A stretch of DNA of 13,787 bases, taken from Betaproteobacteria bacterium UBA931. Its GTDB lineage: Bacteria; Pseudomonadota; Gammaproteobacteria; Burkholderiales; Casimicrobiaceae. Made by a program: the position numbers and the translations under genes. Below the pieces are notes generated by a model. The model saw only the letters and a list, made by a program, of their open reading frames with translations. It was not told where the DNA came from and ran no database searches. Every line of letters starts with the position of its first letter. The stretch's first letter is position 1. Shown one piece after another: positions 5,882-13,155 of the stretch. The stretch spans positions 30,005 to 43,791 of the forward strand of contig DBDN01000086.1 in assembly GCA_002293615.1 (NCBI GenBank). Direction: 5' to 3'.

Positions 5882-7258
5882 ATGGCGTTATCCTCATTGC
5901 AAATCATCATCATGGCCGCAGGGCAAGGCAAGCGCATGAAATCGTGCCTGCCCAAGATGTTGCATTGTGTTGCCGGACGTCCGTTACTGGCGCATGTGCT
6001 GGCAATGGCACGCTGTTTGTCGCCACAACAAATTGCCGTAGTGATCGGACATGGCGCACAGGCAGTACGCGATGCATTTTCTGCGGAGGTGGATCTTGTT
6101 TTTGTCGAACAGGAGCCGCCGCGCGGTACGGGCGATGCTGTGCGTTTGGCGTTACCGAAATTGTCCGGCAACGATATTACCTTAGTGATTAATGGCGATT
6201 GCCCGTTGATTCCGGCGGCTACGGCGCGGCAGCTCGTCGATATTGCGGCGCGGGATAAGCTTGCCTGGCTGACGGTAAACGTTTCCGACCCTTCCGGATT
6301 GGGGCGCATCGTACGCGATGAAAACGGAAAAGTTGCCTCGATTGTTGAAGAGCGCGATGCTGATGAAAAACAGAAAACTATTCGGGAAATCAACGTTGGT
6401 GTGCTCGCCGCACCCACGAAACGATTAAATGCGTGGGTCAAGCGTCTCGATTGCAATAACGCGCAGCAGGAATATTACCTGACCGATATTCTGGCGATGG
6501 CGGTGGCTGAGAATATTGCGGTGGAAACGGTGACGGCAGCGCGTGAGGACGACGCGCGCGGCGTCAATGACCGTGCGCAGCTTGCCGTTGTCGAACGCAT
6601 TATGCAGCAGCGACGGGCGCATGAGTTGATGGCTAACGGTGTCACGATTGTTGATCCGTCGCGCATTGATGTTCGTGGCGATGTGCGTTGCGGCCGCGAT
6701 GTTTGTATTGACGTTGGTTGCGTGCTTGAAGGGGATGTTACGTTGGCCGATGGCGTTTCAGTCGGTGCCTATTGTGTAATCCGGGAGACGAATATTGGCG
6801 AAGGTGCCACGATTAAACCGTTTTCACATCTTGACGGCGCGAATATTGCGCGTGGTGCGGTAATTGGTCCTTATGCGCGCCTGCGCCCGGGGGCGGTGGT
6901 TGGCGAAGAGGCGCATGTCGGTAATTTCGTTGAGCTTAAGGCGGCACATTTAGGGGCGCGCAGCAAAGCCAATCATCTGGCGTATCTCGGCGATGCGACG
7001 ATTGGCGAGGATGTCAATATCGGCGCGGGCACAATCACTTGTAATTATGATGGTGTTAATAAACATAAAACCAATATCGAAGATCGTGCGTTTATCGGAT
7101 CGAACAGTGCGTTGGTGGCGCCGTTGACGATTGGACATGATGCGACGGTTGGCGCAGGAAGTACACTAAGTGAAGACGTCGAGCCGGCATCGTTGACGTT
7201 TACGCGCGCGCGGCCGACAGTCAAGCAGGGCTGGCAGAAGCCAGGAAAAAAGGAATGA
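5882..7258 (+). CDS. glmU: Bifunctional glucosamine-1-phosphate acetyltransferase / N-acetylglucosamine-1-phosphate uridyltransferase
   Basis: It makes UDP-GlcNAc, the precursor of peptidoglycan and lipopolysaccharide: acetylation of GlcN-1-P, then uridylyl transfer from UTP. The 458-residue product starts with the nucleotidyltransferase motif MAAGQGKRMKS (11-21) and PKMLH, then GTGDAV (82-87, usually GTGHA) and NGDCPL with the metal-binding Asp106. From about 250 onward a left-handed beta-helix of hexapeptide repeats is visible, with conserved acetyltransferase residues in ARLRPGA, VELKAA, KANHLAYLGDA, CNYDG and KHKT. The length matches E. coli GlmU (456). AGG lies only three bases before the ATG, a short but usable spacing. 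It is followed after three bases by glmS. Confidence 0.97.
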   Translation: MALSSLQIIIMAAGQGKRMKSCLPKMLHCVAGRPLLAHVLAMARCLSPQQIAVVIGHGAQAVRDAFSAEVDLVFVEQEPPRGTGDAVRLALPKLSGNDITLVINGDCPLIPAATARQLVDIAARDKLAWLTVNVSDPSGLGRIVRDENGKVASIVEERDADEKQKTIREINVGVLAAPTKRLNAWVKRLDCNNAQQEYYLTDILAMAVAENIAVETVTAAREDDARGVNDRAQLAVVERIMQQRRAHELMANGVTIVDPSRIDVRGDVRCGRDVCIDVGCVLEGDVTLADGVSVGAYCVIRETNIGEGATIKPFSHLDGANIARGAVIGPYARLRPGAVVGEEAHVGNFVELKAAHLGARSKANHLAYLGDATIGEDVNIGAGTITCNYDGVNKHKTNIEDRAFIGSNSALVAPLTIGHDATVGAGSTLSEDVEPASLTFTRARPTVKQGWQKPGKKE

Positions 7259-7261
7259 ATG

Positions 7262-9094
7262 ATGTGCGGAATTGTCGGAGCGGTCGGTAAAAATAATATT
7301 GTGCCTGTATTGCTTGATGGCATTGCTCGCCTCGAATATCGCGGCTACGATTCAACCGGCCTTGCCGTGGTGCATGAGAAGGGTATGCTCGAACGCTTAG
7401 TGAGTATGGCGCGCGTTACCGATCTGGCGCAACAGGCACAATCGCGGAACTTGGCTGCCAACACCGGTATTTCACATACGCGTTGGGCAACGCATGGCAA
7501 ACCGTGTGAAACCAACGCTCATCCGCATACATCGCACAATGAAATTGCGCTGGTACACAACGGTATTATCGAAAACTATGAAGCTTTGCGTTGCCAACTC
7601 GAAGAAAACGGCTATACGTTTATAACGCAAACCGATACCGAAGTAATTGCACATTTGATTCACCGTTATTGGCATGGCAATGCGCATGGCGATTTATTAC
7701 GGGCGGTACAAGCGGCTACTCGCGAGCTCAATGGCGCATATGCGATCGCCGTGATCAGCGCACGCGAACCGGGCAGATTGGTCGGCGCGCGTTCCGGCAG
7801 CCCGTTGGTTGTCGGCAGGCACGATAAAGACGTTTATGTCGCATCGGACGCGGCGGCGCTGATATCGGTGACGCGTGAAATTGCTTATCTTGAAGAAGGC
7901 GATGTTGTGGATCTGCGCTTGGGCCATATTGATTGTTATGATATTTACGAACAAAGCGTGGCGCGCTCTTTTTTGCCGGTGGCGTCAGGCAATACCGCAG
8001 TGGAACTTGGTTCGTATCGTCATTTTATGCAGAAGGAGATTTTCGAGCAGCCGCGGGCGATTGCCGATACGCTCGAAGGCGTTGATGCCATTACACCGGA
8101 ACTGTTCGGCGATTCTGCGCAACAGATATTTACAGACATTGACAGCGTGCTCATCCTTGCTTGCGGTACGAGCCATTACGCCGGGCAGGTTGCCAAACAA
8201 TGGCTGGAATCGCTGGCGTATTTGCCGTGCCAAGTGGAGATTGCCAGCGAATATCGTTACCGTGACAGCGTGCCCAATCCCAATGCGCTGGTGATTGTTG
8301 TGTCGCAGTCGGGTGAAACGGCCGATACCTTGGCGGCGCTTAAGCACGCCAAAGCGCTTGGCCATATTCATACATTGTCGATCTGTAATGTCGCGACCAG
8401 CGCAATGGTGCGGCAAACCGAATTATCCTATCTGACACGGGCTGGCATTGAAGTCGGCGTGGCCTCGACAAAGGCATTTACCACACAGCTTGTTGCATTG
8501 TTTTTGCTGGCGCTGACCTTGGCAAAGTTGCGTGAGCGCTTAAGCGAGGAAGAGGAAGCCTATTGGCTGCGCACGTTGAGACATCTGCCCGTTGCGATGC
8601 AGGCGGCGTTGGCGCTGGAGCCGCAAGTGATCGCTTGGGCGGAAGCGTTCAGCAATAAAGACCACGCGCTTTTCCTCGGACGTGGATTGCATTTTCCGAT
8701 TGCGCAGGAAGGCGCGCTGAAACTCAAAGAGATTTCGTATATTCATGCCGAAGCTTATCCGGCGGGTGAATTAAAGCATGGGCCGCTGGCGCTTGTTGAT
8801 GCCGAAATGCCGGTTGTGGCGATTGCGCCCAATAACGCGCTTTTGGAAAAACTCAAGTCCAATTTACAGGAAGTGCGCGCGCGTGGCGCCGAGCTTTATG
8901 TGGTCGCTGATCTTGACAGCCATATCACGCCGGACAGCGGCATGCATGTCTTGCGCGTGCCCGAACACGCCAGCCTGATTTCACCGATCATTCACGCAGC
9001 ACCGTTGCAGTTGCTTGCGTATCATACTGCCGTGATTCGCGGTACCGACGTCGATAAACCGCGTAATCTGGCGAAAAGTGTGACGGTTGAATGA
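7262..9094 (+). CDS. glmS: Glutamine-fructose-6-phosphate aminotransferase (isomerising)
   Basis: It forms glucosamine-6-phosphate from fructose-6-P and glutamine, the first committed step toward UDP-GlcNAc. The N-terminal class-II glutaminase domain begins MCGIVGAV: Cys2 becomes the N-terminal nucleophile after Met removal. The frame also contains an ATG at 7259, but starting there would give MMCG and bury the cysteine, so 7262 is chosen; AGGA is seven bases upstream. Other landmarks are GISHTRWATHG (69-79), VHNGIIENY (98-106), TDTE (124-127), the SIS-domain motifs ACGTSHYAG and VSQSGETADT, and the C-terminal KEISYIHAEAYPAGELKHGP and LAKSVTVE ends. The 610-residue length equals the usual ~609. 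The gap to glmU is three bases, consistent with one operon; no glmS-type riboswitch is seen. Confidence 0.98.
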   Translation: MCGIVGAVGKNNIVPVLLDGIARLEYRGYDSTGLAVVHEKGMLERLVSMARVTDLAQQAQSRNLAANTGISHTRWATHGKPCETNAHPHTSHNEIALVHNGIIENYEALRCQLEENGYTFITQTDTEVIAHLIHRYWHGNAHGDLLRAVQAATRELNGAYAIAVISAREPGRLVGARSGSPLVVGRHDKDVYVASDAAALISVTREIAYLEEGDVVDLRLGHIDCYDIYEQSVARSFLPVASGNTAVELGSYRHFMQKEIFEQPRAIADTLEGVDAITPELFGDSAQQIFTDIDSVLILACGTSHYAGQVAKQWLESLAYLPCQVEIASEYRYRDSVPNPNALVIVVSQSGETADTLAALKHAKALGHIHTLSICNVATSAMVRQTELSYLTRAGIEVGVASTKAFTTQLVALFLLALTLAKLRERLSEEEEAYWLRTLRHLPVAMQAALALEPQVIAWAEAFSNKDHALFLGRGLHFPIAQEGALKLKEISYIHAEAYPAGELKHGPLALVDAEMPVVAIAPNNALLEKLKSNLQEVRARGAELYVVADLDSHITPDSGMHVLRVPEHASLISPIIHAAPLQLLAYHTAVIRGTDVDKPRNLAKSVTVE

Positions 9095-9095
9095 C

Positions 9096-9135
9096 GCCGA
9101 GCGCGATATAGGTGAACGTACGTCGGCATTTTTTT
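9096..9135 (+). terminator. Rho-independent terminator of glmUS
   Basis: GCCGA (9096-9100) pairs with TCGGC (9123-9127), and inner GCG/CGT pairing is possible. A run of seven T follows at 9129-9135. It begins one base after the glmS stop codon and separates glmS from the convergent dat gene. Confidence 0.6.
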
Positions 9136-9152
9136 CATCAGCTGCGGGTGGC

Positions 9153-10016
9153 TCAAGGTTGTGTGTGTGGTTGCGGTTTTTGTGTTTGATAATACAGCCA
9201 CATTTTTTTGAATAGATCACCGGGCTTGCCGTGCCCCACCGGCTTGCCGTCAAGCAACGTAACCGCCAGCACTTCTTTGCCAGACGAAGTCAGCCAGAGC
9301 TCGTCGGCGCATTCTACTTCGGTGCGGGTAATCGGACGTTGTTCTACAGGGATATCGAGCGCTGCGGCAAATCCGAGTACGGCGTCTAAAGAAACGCCCG
9401 GCAAAATGTATTGGTCTTCGGGCGGCGCGAGGATGGCTCCGTTTTTGACGGCCAGCACATTGGCGGACGAGCCTTCCGTGAGATAACCGTCGCGGAACAA
9501 GATCGTTTCCGTTGCATCCGCTTCCGCGGAAATCTGACGCAGTAGGACGTTACCCAAAAGCGAAATCGATTTAATGTTGCAGCGATGCCAGCGAAAGTCT
9601 TCCGAAGAAACGCACGCGACACCGTGCGCGATTTCTTCTTGAGTCGGCGACTTTAAGGGAACGGCCATCATGAATACAGTGGGTTCGGTATTTTTGGGGA
9701 AAGCGTGATCGCGCGGTGCAACACCGCGTGTAATCTGTAGGTAAACGGCCTGTTGATCAAAATCAGCGTGGTCAATCATTTCCTGGAAAAGCAAAACCCA
9801 TTCCGATAGTGTTTTCGGATTGCGGATACGAGTGGCTGCCAAACTATTTTCCAGTCGTTGTAGGTGCTCTTTCATCCGGAACGGTTGGCGATGAAAAACG
9901 GGCACAACCTCGTAAACGCCGTCTCCAAAAATGAAGCCGCGATCGAGAACGGGAATTTTTGCCTGTGCCAGAGGGAGAAATTCGCCATTTAAATACACGA
10001 TGGGGTCTTGCACCAT
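9153..10016 (-). CDS. dat: D-amino acid aminotransferase (class IV PLP aminotransferase)
   Basis: It is a class-IV, fold-type IV PLP enzyme, most likely interconverting D-alanine/2-oxoglutarate and pyruvate/D-glutamate for peptidoglycan. The catalytic lysine is Lys149 in CNIKSISLLGNVL, and EGSSANV (181-187) holds the conserved Glu. QITRGVAPRDHAFP (94-107) has the Arg and His spacing typical of D-alanine aminotransferases rather than branched-chain ones. The start at 10016 gives 287 residues, the usual length. Upstream in-frame residues to 10070 overlap the end of dacA and look non-coding. The gap to dacA is 23 bp, so the two are probably co-transcribed. ybeD-lipB-lipA, which often follow in gamma-proteobacteria, are absent here. 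A 4-amino-4-deoxychorismate lyase or branched-chain enzyme is a less likely alternative. Confidence 0.87.
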   Translation of the reverse strand: MVQDPIVYLNGEFLPLAQAKIPVLDRGFIFGDGVYEVVPVFHRQPFRMKEHLQRLENSLAATRIRNPKTLSEWVLLFQEMIDHADFDQQAVYLQITRGVAPRDHAFPKNTEPTVFMMAVPLKSPTQEEIAHGVACVSSEDFRWHRCNIKSISLLGNVLLRQISAEADATETILFRDGYLTEGSSANVLAVKNGAILAPPEDQYILPGVSLDAVLGFAAALDIPVEQRPITRTEVECADELWLTSSGKEVLAVTLLDGKPVGHGKPGDLFKKMWLYYQTQKPQPHTQP

Positions 10017-10039
10017 GATTTTTATTTTCCCAGACACTT

Positions 10040-11185
10040 TTATTGAAGCCACAGACGAACGGCATCCCAAGTACGACGGAAGAAGCCGCCGGGGGGCACA
10101 TCATTGAGTGCCGTCAAAGGTAAATCGGTAATAATCTTGCCATCAAACAACAGTTGGATCTTGCCGACGACTTGCTCTTTTTGCACTGGAGCCGCCAAAG
10201 GTACCCGGGCTTCTATTTTCGACTGAAGTTTGTCGCTCTGCCCTTTGGGCACAGACAAATAAGCGGGCCTGGCGAGGCCGACATGGACTTCCGGCGCACT
10301 GCCTTTCCAGACACGGATTTGTGAAACCGGTTGCCCGGTCGGAAAAATCTGCACAACATCGAAAGCCTGGTAGCCCCAGTTCAATAACTTCTGGTTTTCC
10401 GTCGCGCGCGCTGTATCGGACGCAGCACCCATGACGACAGAGAGCAAGCGTCGTTCACCGCGTTTGGCAGAAGCGATTAGGCACCAACCTGCACTGTCGG
10501 TATAGCCGGTTTTAACGCCATCCACGTAAGGGTCGGTTTTCAGTAGGCGGTTGCGATTTTGTTGCGTGATTTTGTTGTAGGTATATTCTTGTTGTGCGTA
10601 AAGCGGGTAATGCTCGGGGAAATCGTTGATGACCGCAACGGCCAGCTTTGCCATATCCGCAGCGGTCGAATAGTGTTGCGGATCGGGCAGGCCGGTACTG
10701 TTGACAAAATGTGTTTTGGCCATCCCCAGTTTTTTTGCCTGCTCGTTCATCAGCGCGGCGAATGCCGTTTCATCACCGGCCAACAGCTCGGCCAAAGCAA
10801 TAGAGGCATCGTTGCCGGATTGAATGATCATGCCGTGCAACAACTCATCTACGGAAACGGGCACACGCGGATCGGCGAACATTCTCGAACCGATCGCACT
10901 TTTTGCGTATTCGGAAATTTTTACCTTTTGCTCTAACAGGATCGTTTTATCGCGTAACGCCGAAAAAGTCAGATATGCGGTCATCAGTTTGGTTAGCGAT
11001 GCCGGTTCGCGCGGCTCGTCGCTGTTTTTGGCGAGCAATATCTGATCGCTGGCAACATCGACGAGGAGGTACGAAGTTGCTTCTATCGCGGGCGCAGGGA
11101 GTGTTGCCGGAATCGGCGGCGTGGTGGGTTGAGCAAAAACGGCGCAGGAAAAAACGCTGAAAACGATAACAAGAAAACGCAACAT
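10040..11185 (-). CDS. dacA: D-alanyl-D-alanine carboxypeptidase (PBP5/6 type)
   Basis: It removes the terminal D-Ala from peptidoglycan pentapeptides in the periplasm. A signal peptide covers about 1-18 (hydrophobic core FLVIVFSVFSCAVFA, cleavage after the last A). The three penicillin-binding motifs are SLTK (63-66, nucleophile Ser63), SGN (123-125) and KTG (225-227). The C-terminal beta-rich domain runs from about 280, and the last residues FFRRTWDAVRLWLQ form an amphipathic helix of the type that anchors PBP5/6 to the inner membrane. The length of 381 is slightly shorter than E. coli DacA (403). The ATG at 11185 has a weak AGG seven bases upstream. It is the first gene of the dacA-dat pair. 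Confidence 0.95.
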   Translation of the reverse strand: MLRFLVIVFSVFSCAVFAQPTTPPIPATLPAPAIEATSYLLVDVASDQILLAKNSDEPREPASLTKLMTAYLTFSALRDKTILLEQKVKISEYAKSAIGSRMFADPRVPVSVDELLHGMIIQSGNDASIALAELLAGDETAFAALMNEQAKKLGMAKTHFVNSTGLPDPQHYSTAADMAKLAVAVINDFPEHYPLYAQQEYTYNKITQQNRNRLLKTDPYVDGVKTGYTDSAGWCLIASAKRGERRLLSVVMGAASDTARATENQKLLNWGYQAFDVVQIFPTGQPVSQIRVWKGSAPEVHVGLARPAYLSVPKGQSDKLQSKIEARVPLAAPVQKEQVVGKIQLLFDGKIITDLPLTALNDVPPGGFFRRTWDAVRLWLQ

Positions 11186-11208
11186 AATCGGCCTAGTAAA
11201 AAAATAAC

Positions 11209-11214
11209 ATTATA
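11209..11214 (-). promoter_or_regulatory. -10 box of dacA
   Basis: On the minus strand a perfect TATAAT lies 23 bases upstream of the dacA ATG, which leaves a short leader. The -35 region (about 11232-11237, TATTCG) is poor. Confidence 0.5.
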
Positions 11215-11330
11215 AAGATATCGGCCATGCTCGAATACAGCGCTGGCGGACGGCGGCAAAAAACGTGTTTTGCTGTCGGTCTTTGCTTATCATGTACGGG
11301 CAATGGGGCAAAAGGATGACAATTTTCCGA

Positions 11331-11357
11331 CGCATCCGGGATGCGATGGTGTACCAT
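11331..11357 (+). repeat. Two abutting inverted repeats upstream of rpiA
   Basis: CGCATC-CGG-GATGCG (11331-11345) is directly followed by ATGGT-GT-ACCAT (11346-11357). Both arms are perfect. The pair ends 43 bp before the rpiA start and may act as an operator in DNA or as leader RNA hairpins. The rest of the 215-bp dacA/rpiA intergenic region shows no gene; TATCAT at 11288-11293 is a possible -10 for rpiA without a good -35. Confidence 0.5.
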
Positions 11358-11400
11358 GCAAAACGAAGTGTCATGATACCGCTTTTCTACGGAGAAAATG

Positions 11401-12069
11401 ATGTTGCCTGATAAGCAAAAACAAGCCGCCGCTGAAGCGGCATTGCGCTATATTGAAGACGATGCTTGGCTCGGTATTGGCACGGGAAGCACGGTGGAGT
11501 ATTTCATTGAAGCGCTGGCGGAAAAGCGCAAAAATTCCATTCGTGGCGCAGTATCCAGTTCAGAGCGTACCACGGCGCTATTGAAAAAGTACCATATCGG
11601 CATTGAAGAGCTGAACAATATCGATACGTTGCCGGTGTATATTGATGGTGCTGACGAAGTGACCGAGCACGGTGCGATGATCAAAGGCGGTGGTGGTGCG
11701 TTGACCCGCGAAAAAGTTATCGGACAGGCCGCACGTAAGTTCGTATGCGTTGTTGACCAATCGAAACTGGTGCCTGTATTGGGTGAATTTCCGTTGCCGG
11801 TGGAAGTGATTCCGATGGCGCGCAGTTTTGTCGCGCGCGAATTGACGCGGCTTGGCGGGCAACCGAGTTGGCGCGCTGGTTTCATCACCGATAACGGCAA
11901 CGCAATTCTCGATGTGCGTGGACTGAATTTGATCAACCCCGTGGAAACAGAGGGCGCCATCAATCAGATTCCGGGTGTCGTGACCGCAGGTATTTTCGCT
12001 CAACGAGGCGCCGATGTGATTCTGGTTGGCGGTGGCGAGGATGTCAAAATACTGACGCCCGGGCGTTGA
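11401..12069 (+). CDS. rpiA: Ribose-5-phosphate isomerase A
   Basis: It interconverts ribose-5-phosphate and ribulose-5-phosphate in the pentose phosphate pathway. The landmarks of RpiA are all present: GIGTGSTV (25-32), VSSSERT (51-57), DGADEV (82-87) and KGGGGALTREK (95-105) with the catalytic Glu103. The 222-residue length is normal (E. coli 219). Two adjacent ATGs exist at 11398 and 11401. GGAG (11391-11394) sits only three bases before the first but six before the second, so the second is preferred. It diverges from dacA and is followed by the intron-containing tRNA gene, which has its own promoter signals. Confidence 0.96.
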   Translation: MLPDKQKQAAAEAALRYIEDDAWLGIGTGSTVEYFIEALAEKRKNSIRGAVSSSERTTALLKKYHIGIEELNNIDTLPVYIDGADEVTEHGAMIKGGGGALTREKVIGQAARKFVCVVDQSKLVPVLGEFPLPVEVIPMARSFVARELTRLGGQPSWRAGFITDNGNAILDVRGLNLINPVETEGAINQIPGVVTAGIFAQRGADVILVGGGEDVKILTPGR

Positions 12070-12082
12070 GCTGGGGTGCCAA

Positions 12083-12112
12083 TTGGAAAAAAACGGGGCG
12101 CAGTGGTAACAT
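12083..12112 (+). promoter_or_regulatory. Candidate promoter of the tRNA-Ile gene
   Basis: TTGGAA (12083-12088), 18-bp spacer, TAACAT (12107-12112). Transcription would start about 15 nt before the mature tRNA 5' end. Both boxes match four of six consensus bases. Confidence 0.45.
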
Positions 12113-12134
12113 CCGGCTTGCTTTTTAAAAGCAC

Positions 12135-12456
12135 GGGCCTCTAGCTCATGCATGGTTAGAGCAGCGGACTTAGCGGCAGCGCCTAAACGGTCAATCGCAT
12201 GGCGCCGCTTTTGGGTTGCGGCAAGGTAAGTTCACTCTGCGTTGCCGTAGAATCGCTCAAATTCGGGGAACCCTCTGTATTAAAAACGTGGCAATCCCGA
12301 GCCAAGCCTGCGTTTTGCGCGGGAAGGTGTAGAGACTGTACGGGCGAGTCGTAAAGACAAGAGACAGTCCAGACCACAAACTCGAAAGGGGCGGTGAAAA
12401 CCGTAGTGGGACGCATAATCCGTTGGTGCTGGGTTCGACTCCCAGGGGGCCCACCA
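12135..12456 (+). tRNA. tRNA-Ile2(CAU), interrupted by a group I intron
   Basis: The 5' exon is 12135-12170 and the 3' exon 12414-12456 (CCA encoded). Joined, they give acceptor GGGCCTC/GGGGCCC, D arm GCTC/GAGC, anticodon stem GCGGA/TCCGT with loop CTCATAA (anticodon CAT), and T arm CTGGG-TTCGACT-CCCAG. C4-G69 and C5-G68 are present; in E. coli these pairs mark tRNA-Ile2 for the lysidine synthetase TilS. It is therefore assigned as the AUA-reading Ile tRNA rather than Met. The D-loop, ATGCATGGTTA, is 11 nt with five bases between A14 and G18-G19, longer than normal. The gene would yield a functional tRNA only after intron removal. Confidence 0.9.
12171..12413 (+). ncRNA. Group I self-splicing intron (IC3-like), 243 nt, no ORF
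   Basis: The upstream exon ends in U (12170) and the intron ends in G (12413), as required. The internal guide GGTC (12189-12192) pairs with exon GACT (12167-12170), with a U·G at the splice site (P1). Core helices are P3 TCGCTC/GGGCGA (12253-12258/12342-12347), P4 TCGGG/CCCGA (12263-12267/12296-12300), P6 CCTGCG/CGCGGG (12307-12312/12318-12323), P7 GACTG/CAGTC (12334-12338/12365-12369) and a short P8 (12348-12358). The P9 region has CCAC/GTGG and two GAAA-capped hairpins (12381-12390, 12392-12403). Core segments such as GAAGGTGTAGAGACT and GAGCCAAGC closely match, from memory, the Azoarcus tRNA-Ile intron. The P1-P2 region allows competing pairings. Confidence 0.9.
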
Positions 12457-12462
12457 TTCTTT

Positions 12463-12481
12463 AAGCATGGTTTATGCTTTT
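12463..12481 (+). terminator. Weak terminator after tRNA-Ile
   Basis: AAGCAT (12463-12468), loop GGTTT, ATGCTT (12474-12479), then only two more T. It lies six bases after the CCA end. Confidence 0.35.
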
Positions 12482-12530
12482 GCGCAGCCTTGCCTGCTCA
12501 GGGATAAAATAGCTGATCAAGTCATTAAAA

Positions 12531-12559
12531 TTCCATAAAGGCGGCATATGAGGTATAAT
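12531..12559 (+). promoter_or_regulatory. Promoter of the ArsR-family gene
   Basis: A perfect -10 TATAAT (12554-12559) with a weak -35 TTCCAT (12531-12536) at 17 bp spacing. The start would fall at about 12566. Confidence 0.5.
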
Positions 12560-12567
12560 TACGCAAC

Positions 12568-12586
12568 GGAGGCTAGTTATTACTAG
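12568..12586 (+). promoter_or_regulatory. Shine-Dalgarno followed by inverted repeat in the arsR-type leader
   Basis: GGAGG (12568-12572) is immediately followed by CTAGT-TATT-ACTAG (12573-12586). The strong ribosome binding sequence is 25 bases from the ATG at 12598, too far for normal use. Folding of the repeat would shorten the effective distance to 11 bases. As DNA, the repeat overlaps the early transcribed region and could be an autoregulatory operator. Confidence 0.5.
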
Positions 12587-12597
12587 ATAGACATAAC

Positions 12598-13071
12598 ATG
12601 TCAGAGATCAACAATATTCTGAACATCACAACCGATATAGCGAATTGTCCGATTGATACCATCGTTGACGATAAAGGTCAGGTGCGGCCAAATACGTCAT
12701 CCCCGGAGATGGCGCGTGTTTTTGATGCGGTTTCTCGCTATTTTGCTTTGTTTTCGGATCCCACAAGAATGAAAATTTTGCATTTTGCCTGTCAGAAAAA
12801 GCGTTCGGTAACCGATATTGTCGAAGCAACTCAGGCGACGCAAACCAACGTTTCTCGCCACTTGGCATTGTTGCATCAGGCGGGGCTCGTCAATCGTAAG
12901 CGGGAGGGTAAGCGAGTTTTGTATTGGACGCGCGATCCTGAACAGATAAAAACCATTTGCCATACTTGTGCGCATCTCATTCATAAAATCAAAAGCGAGG
13001 GTACGCTGCAACAGGAATGGTTGGACGGCATACGGTTATCGGCAGAAGAAGATATTCGCGTATTGGCATAA
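12598..13071 (+). CDS. ArsR/SmtB-family winged-helix transcriptional regulator
   Basis: A 157-residue protein with an N-terminal extension of about 38 residues and then a typical ArsR winged helix: FALFSDPTRMKILHF (49-63), recognition helix region TQTNVSRHLALLHQAGLV (81-98) and wing KREGKRVLYW (101-110). The ELCVCDL metal site of classical ArsR is absent (SVTDIVEA stands in its place). Cysteines are at 17, 65, 121 and 124, the last two as CHTC in the C-terminal dimerisation helix. This layout could suit metal binding or thiol redox sensing; which one is unknown. The downstream neighbour is a peroxiredoxin gene with its own promoter. No symbol is given because the ligand cannot be read from sequence. 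Confidence 0.88.
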   Translation: MSEINNILNITTDIANCPIDTIVDDKGQVRPNTSSPEMARVFDAVSRYFALFSDPTRMKILHFACQKKRSVTDIVEATQATQTNVSRHLALLHQAGLVNRKREGKRVLYWTRDPEQIKTICHTCAHLIHKIKSEGTLQQEWLDGIRLSAEEDIRVLA

Positions 13072-13155
13072 AGACAGCGGCGCTTTTCCTTTTTTGAACG
13101 CAGGTGAATCACTTTGGCGTAATTGTTTTTTTAAAGGCCGTGTTCGATAAAAACT

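Noticed and set aside
7259..7261. First ATG as the glmS start
   Set aside because: It would add an extra Met before the Met-Cys pair and prevent exposure of the catalytic N-terminal cysteine.
12135..12456. tRNA-Ile as a phage or island attachment site
   Set aside because: No integrase and no direct repeat of the tRNA 3' end are seen within the window; the insertion in the anticodon loop is explained by a group I intron.
12183..12468. Minus-strand open frames (62-77 residues) across the intron and tRNA-Ile
   Set aside because: They are antisense readings of the tRNA 3' exon and intron RNA. No ribosome binding site or family match, so no homing endonuclease is encoded.
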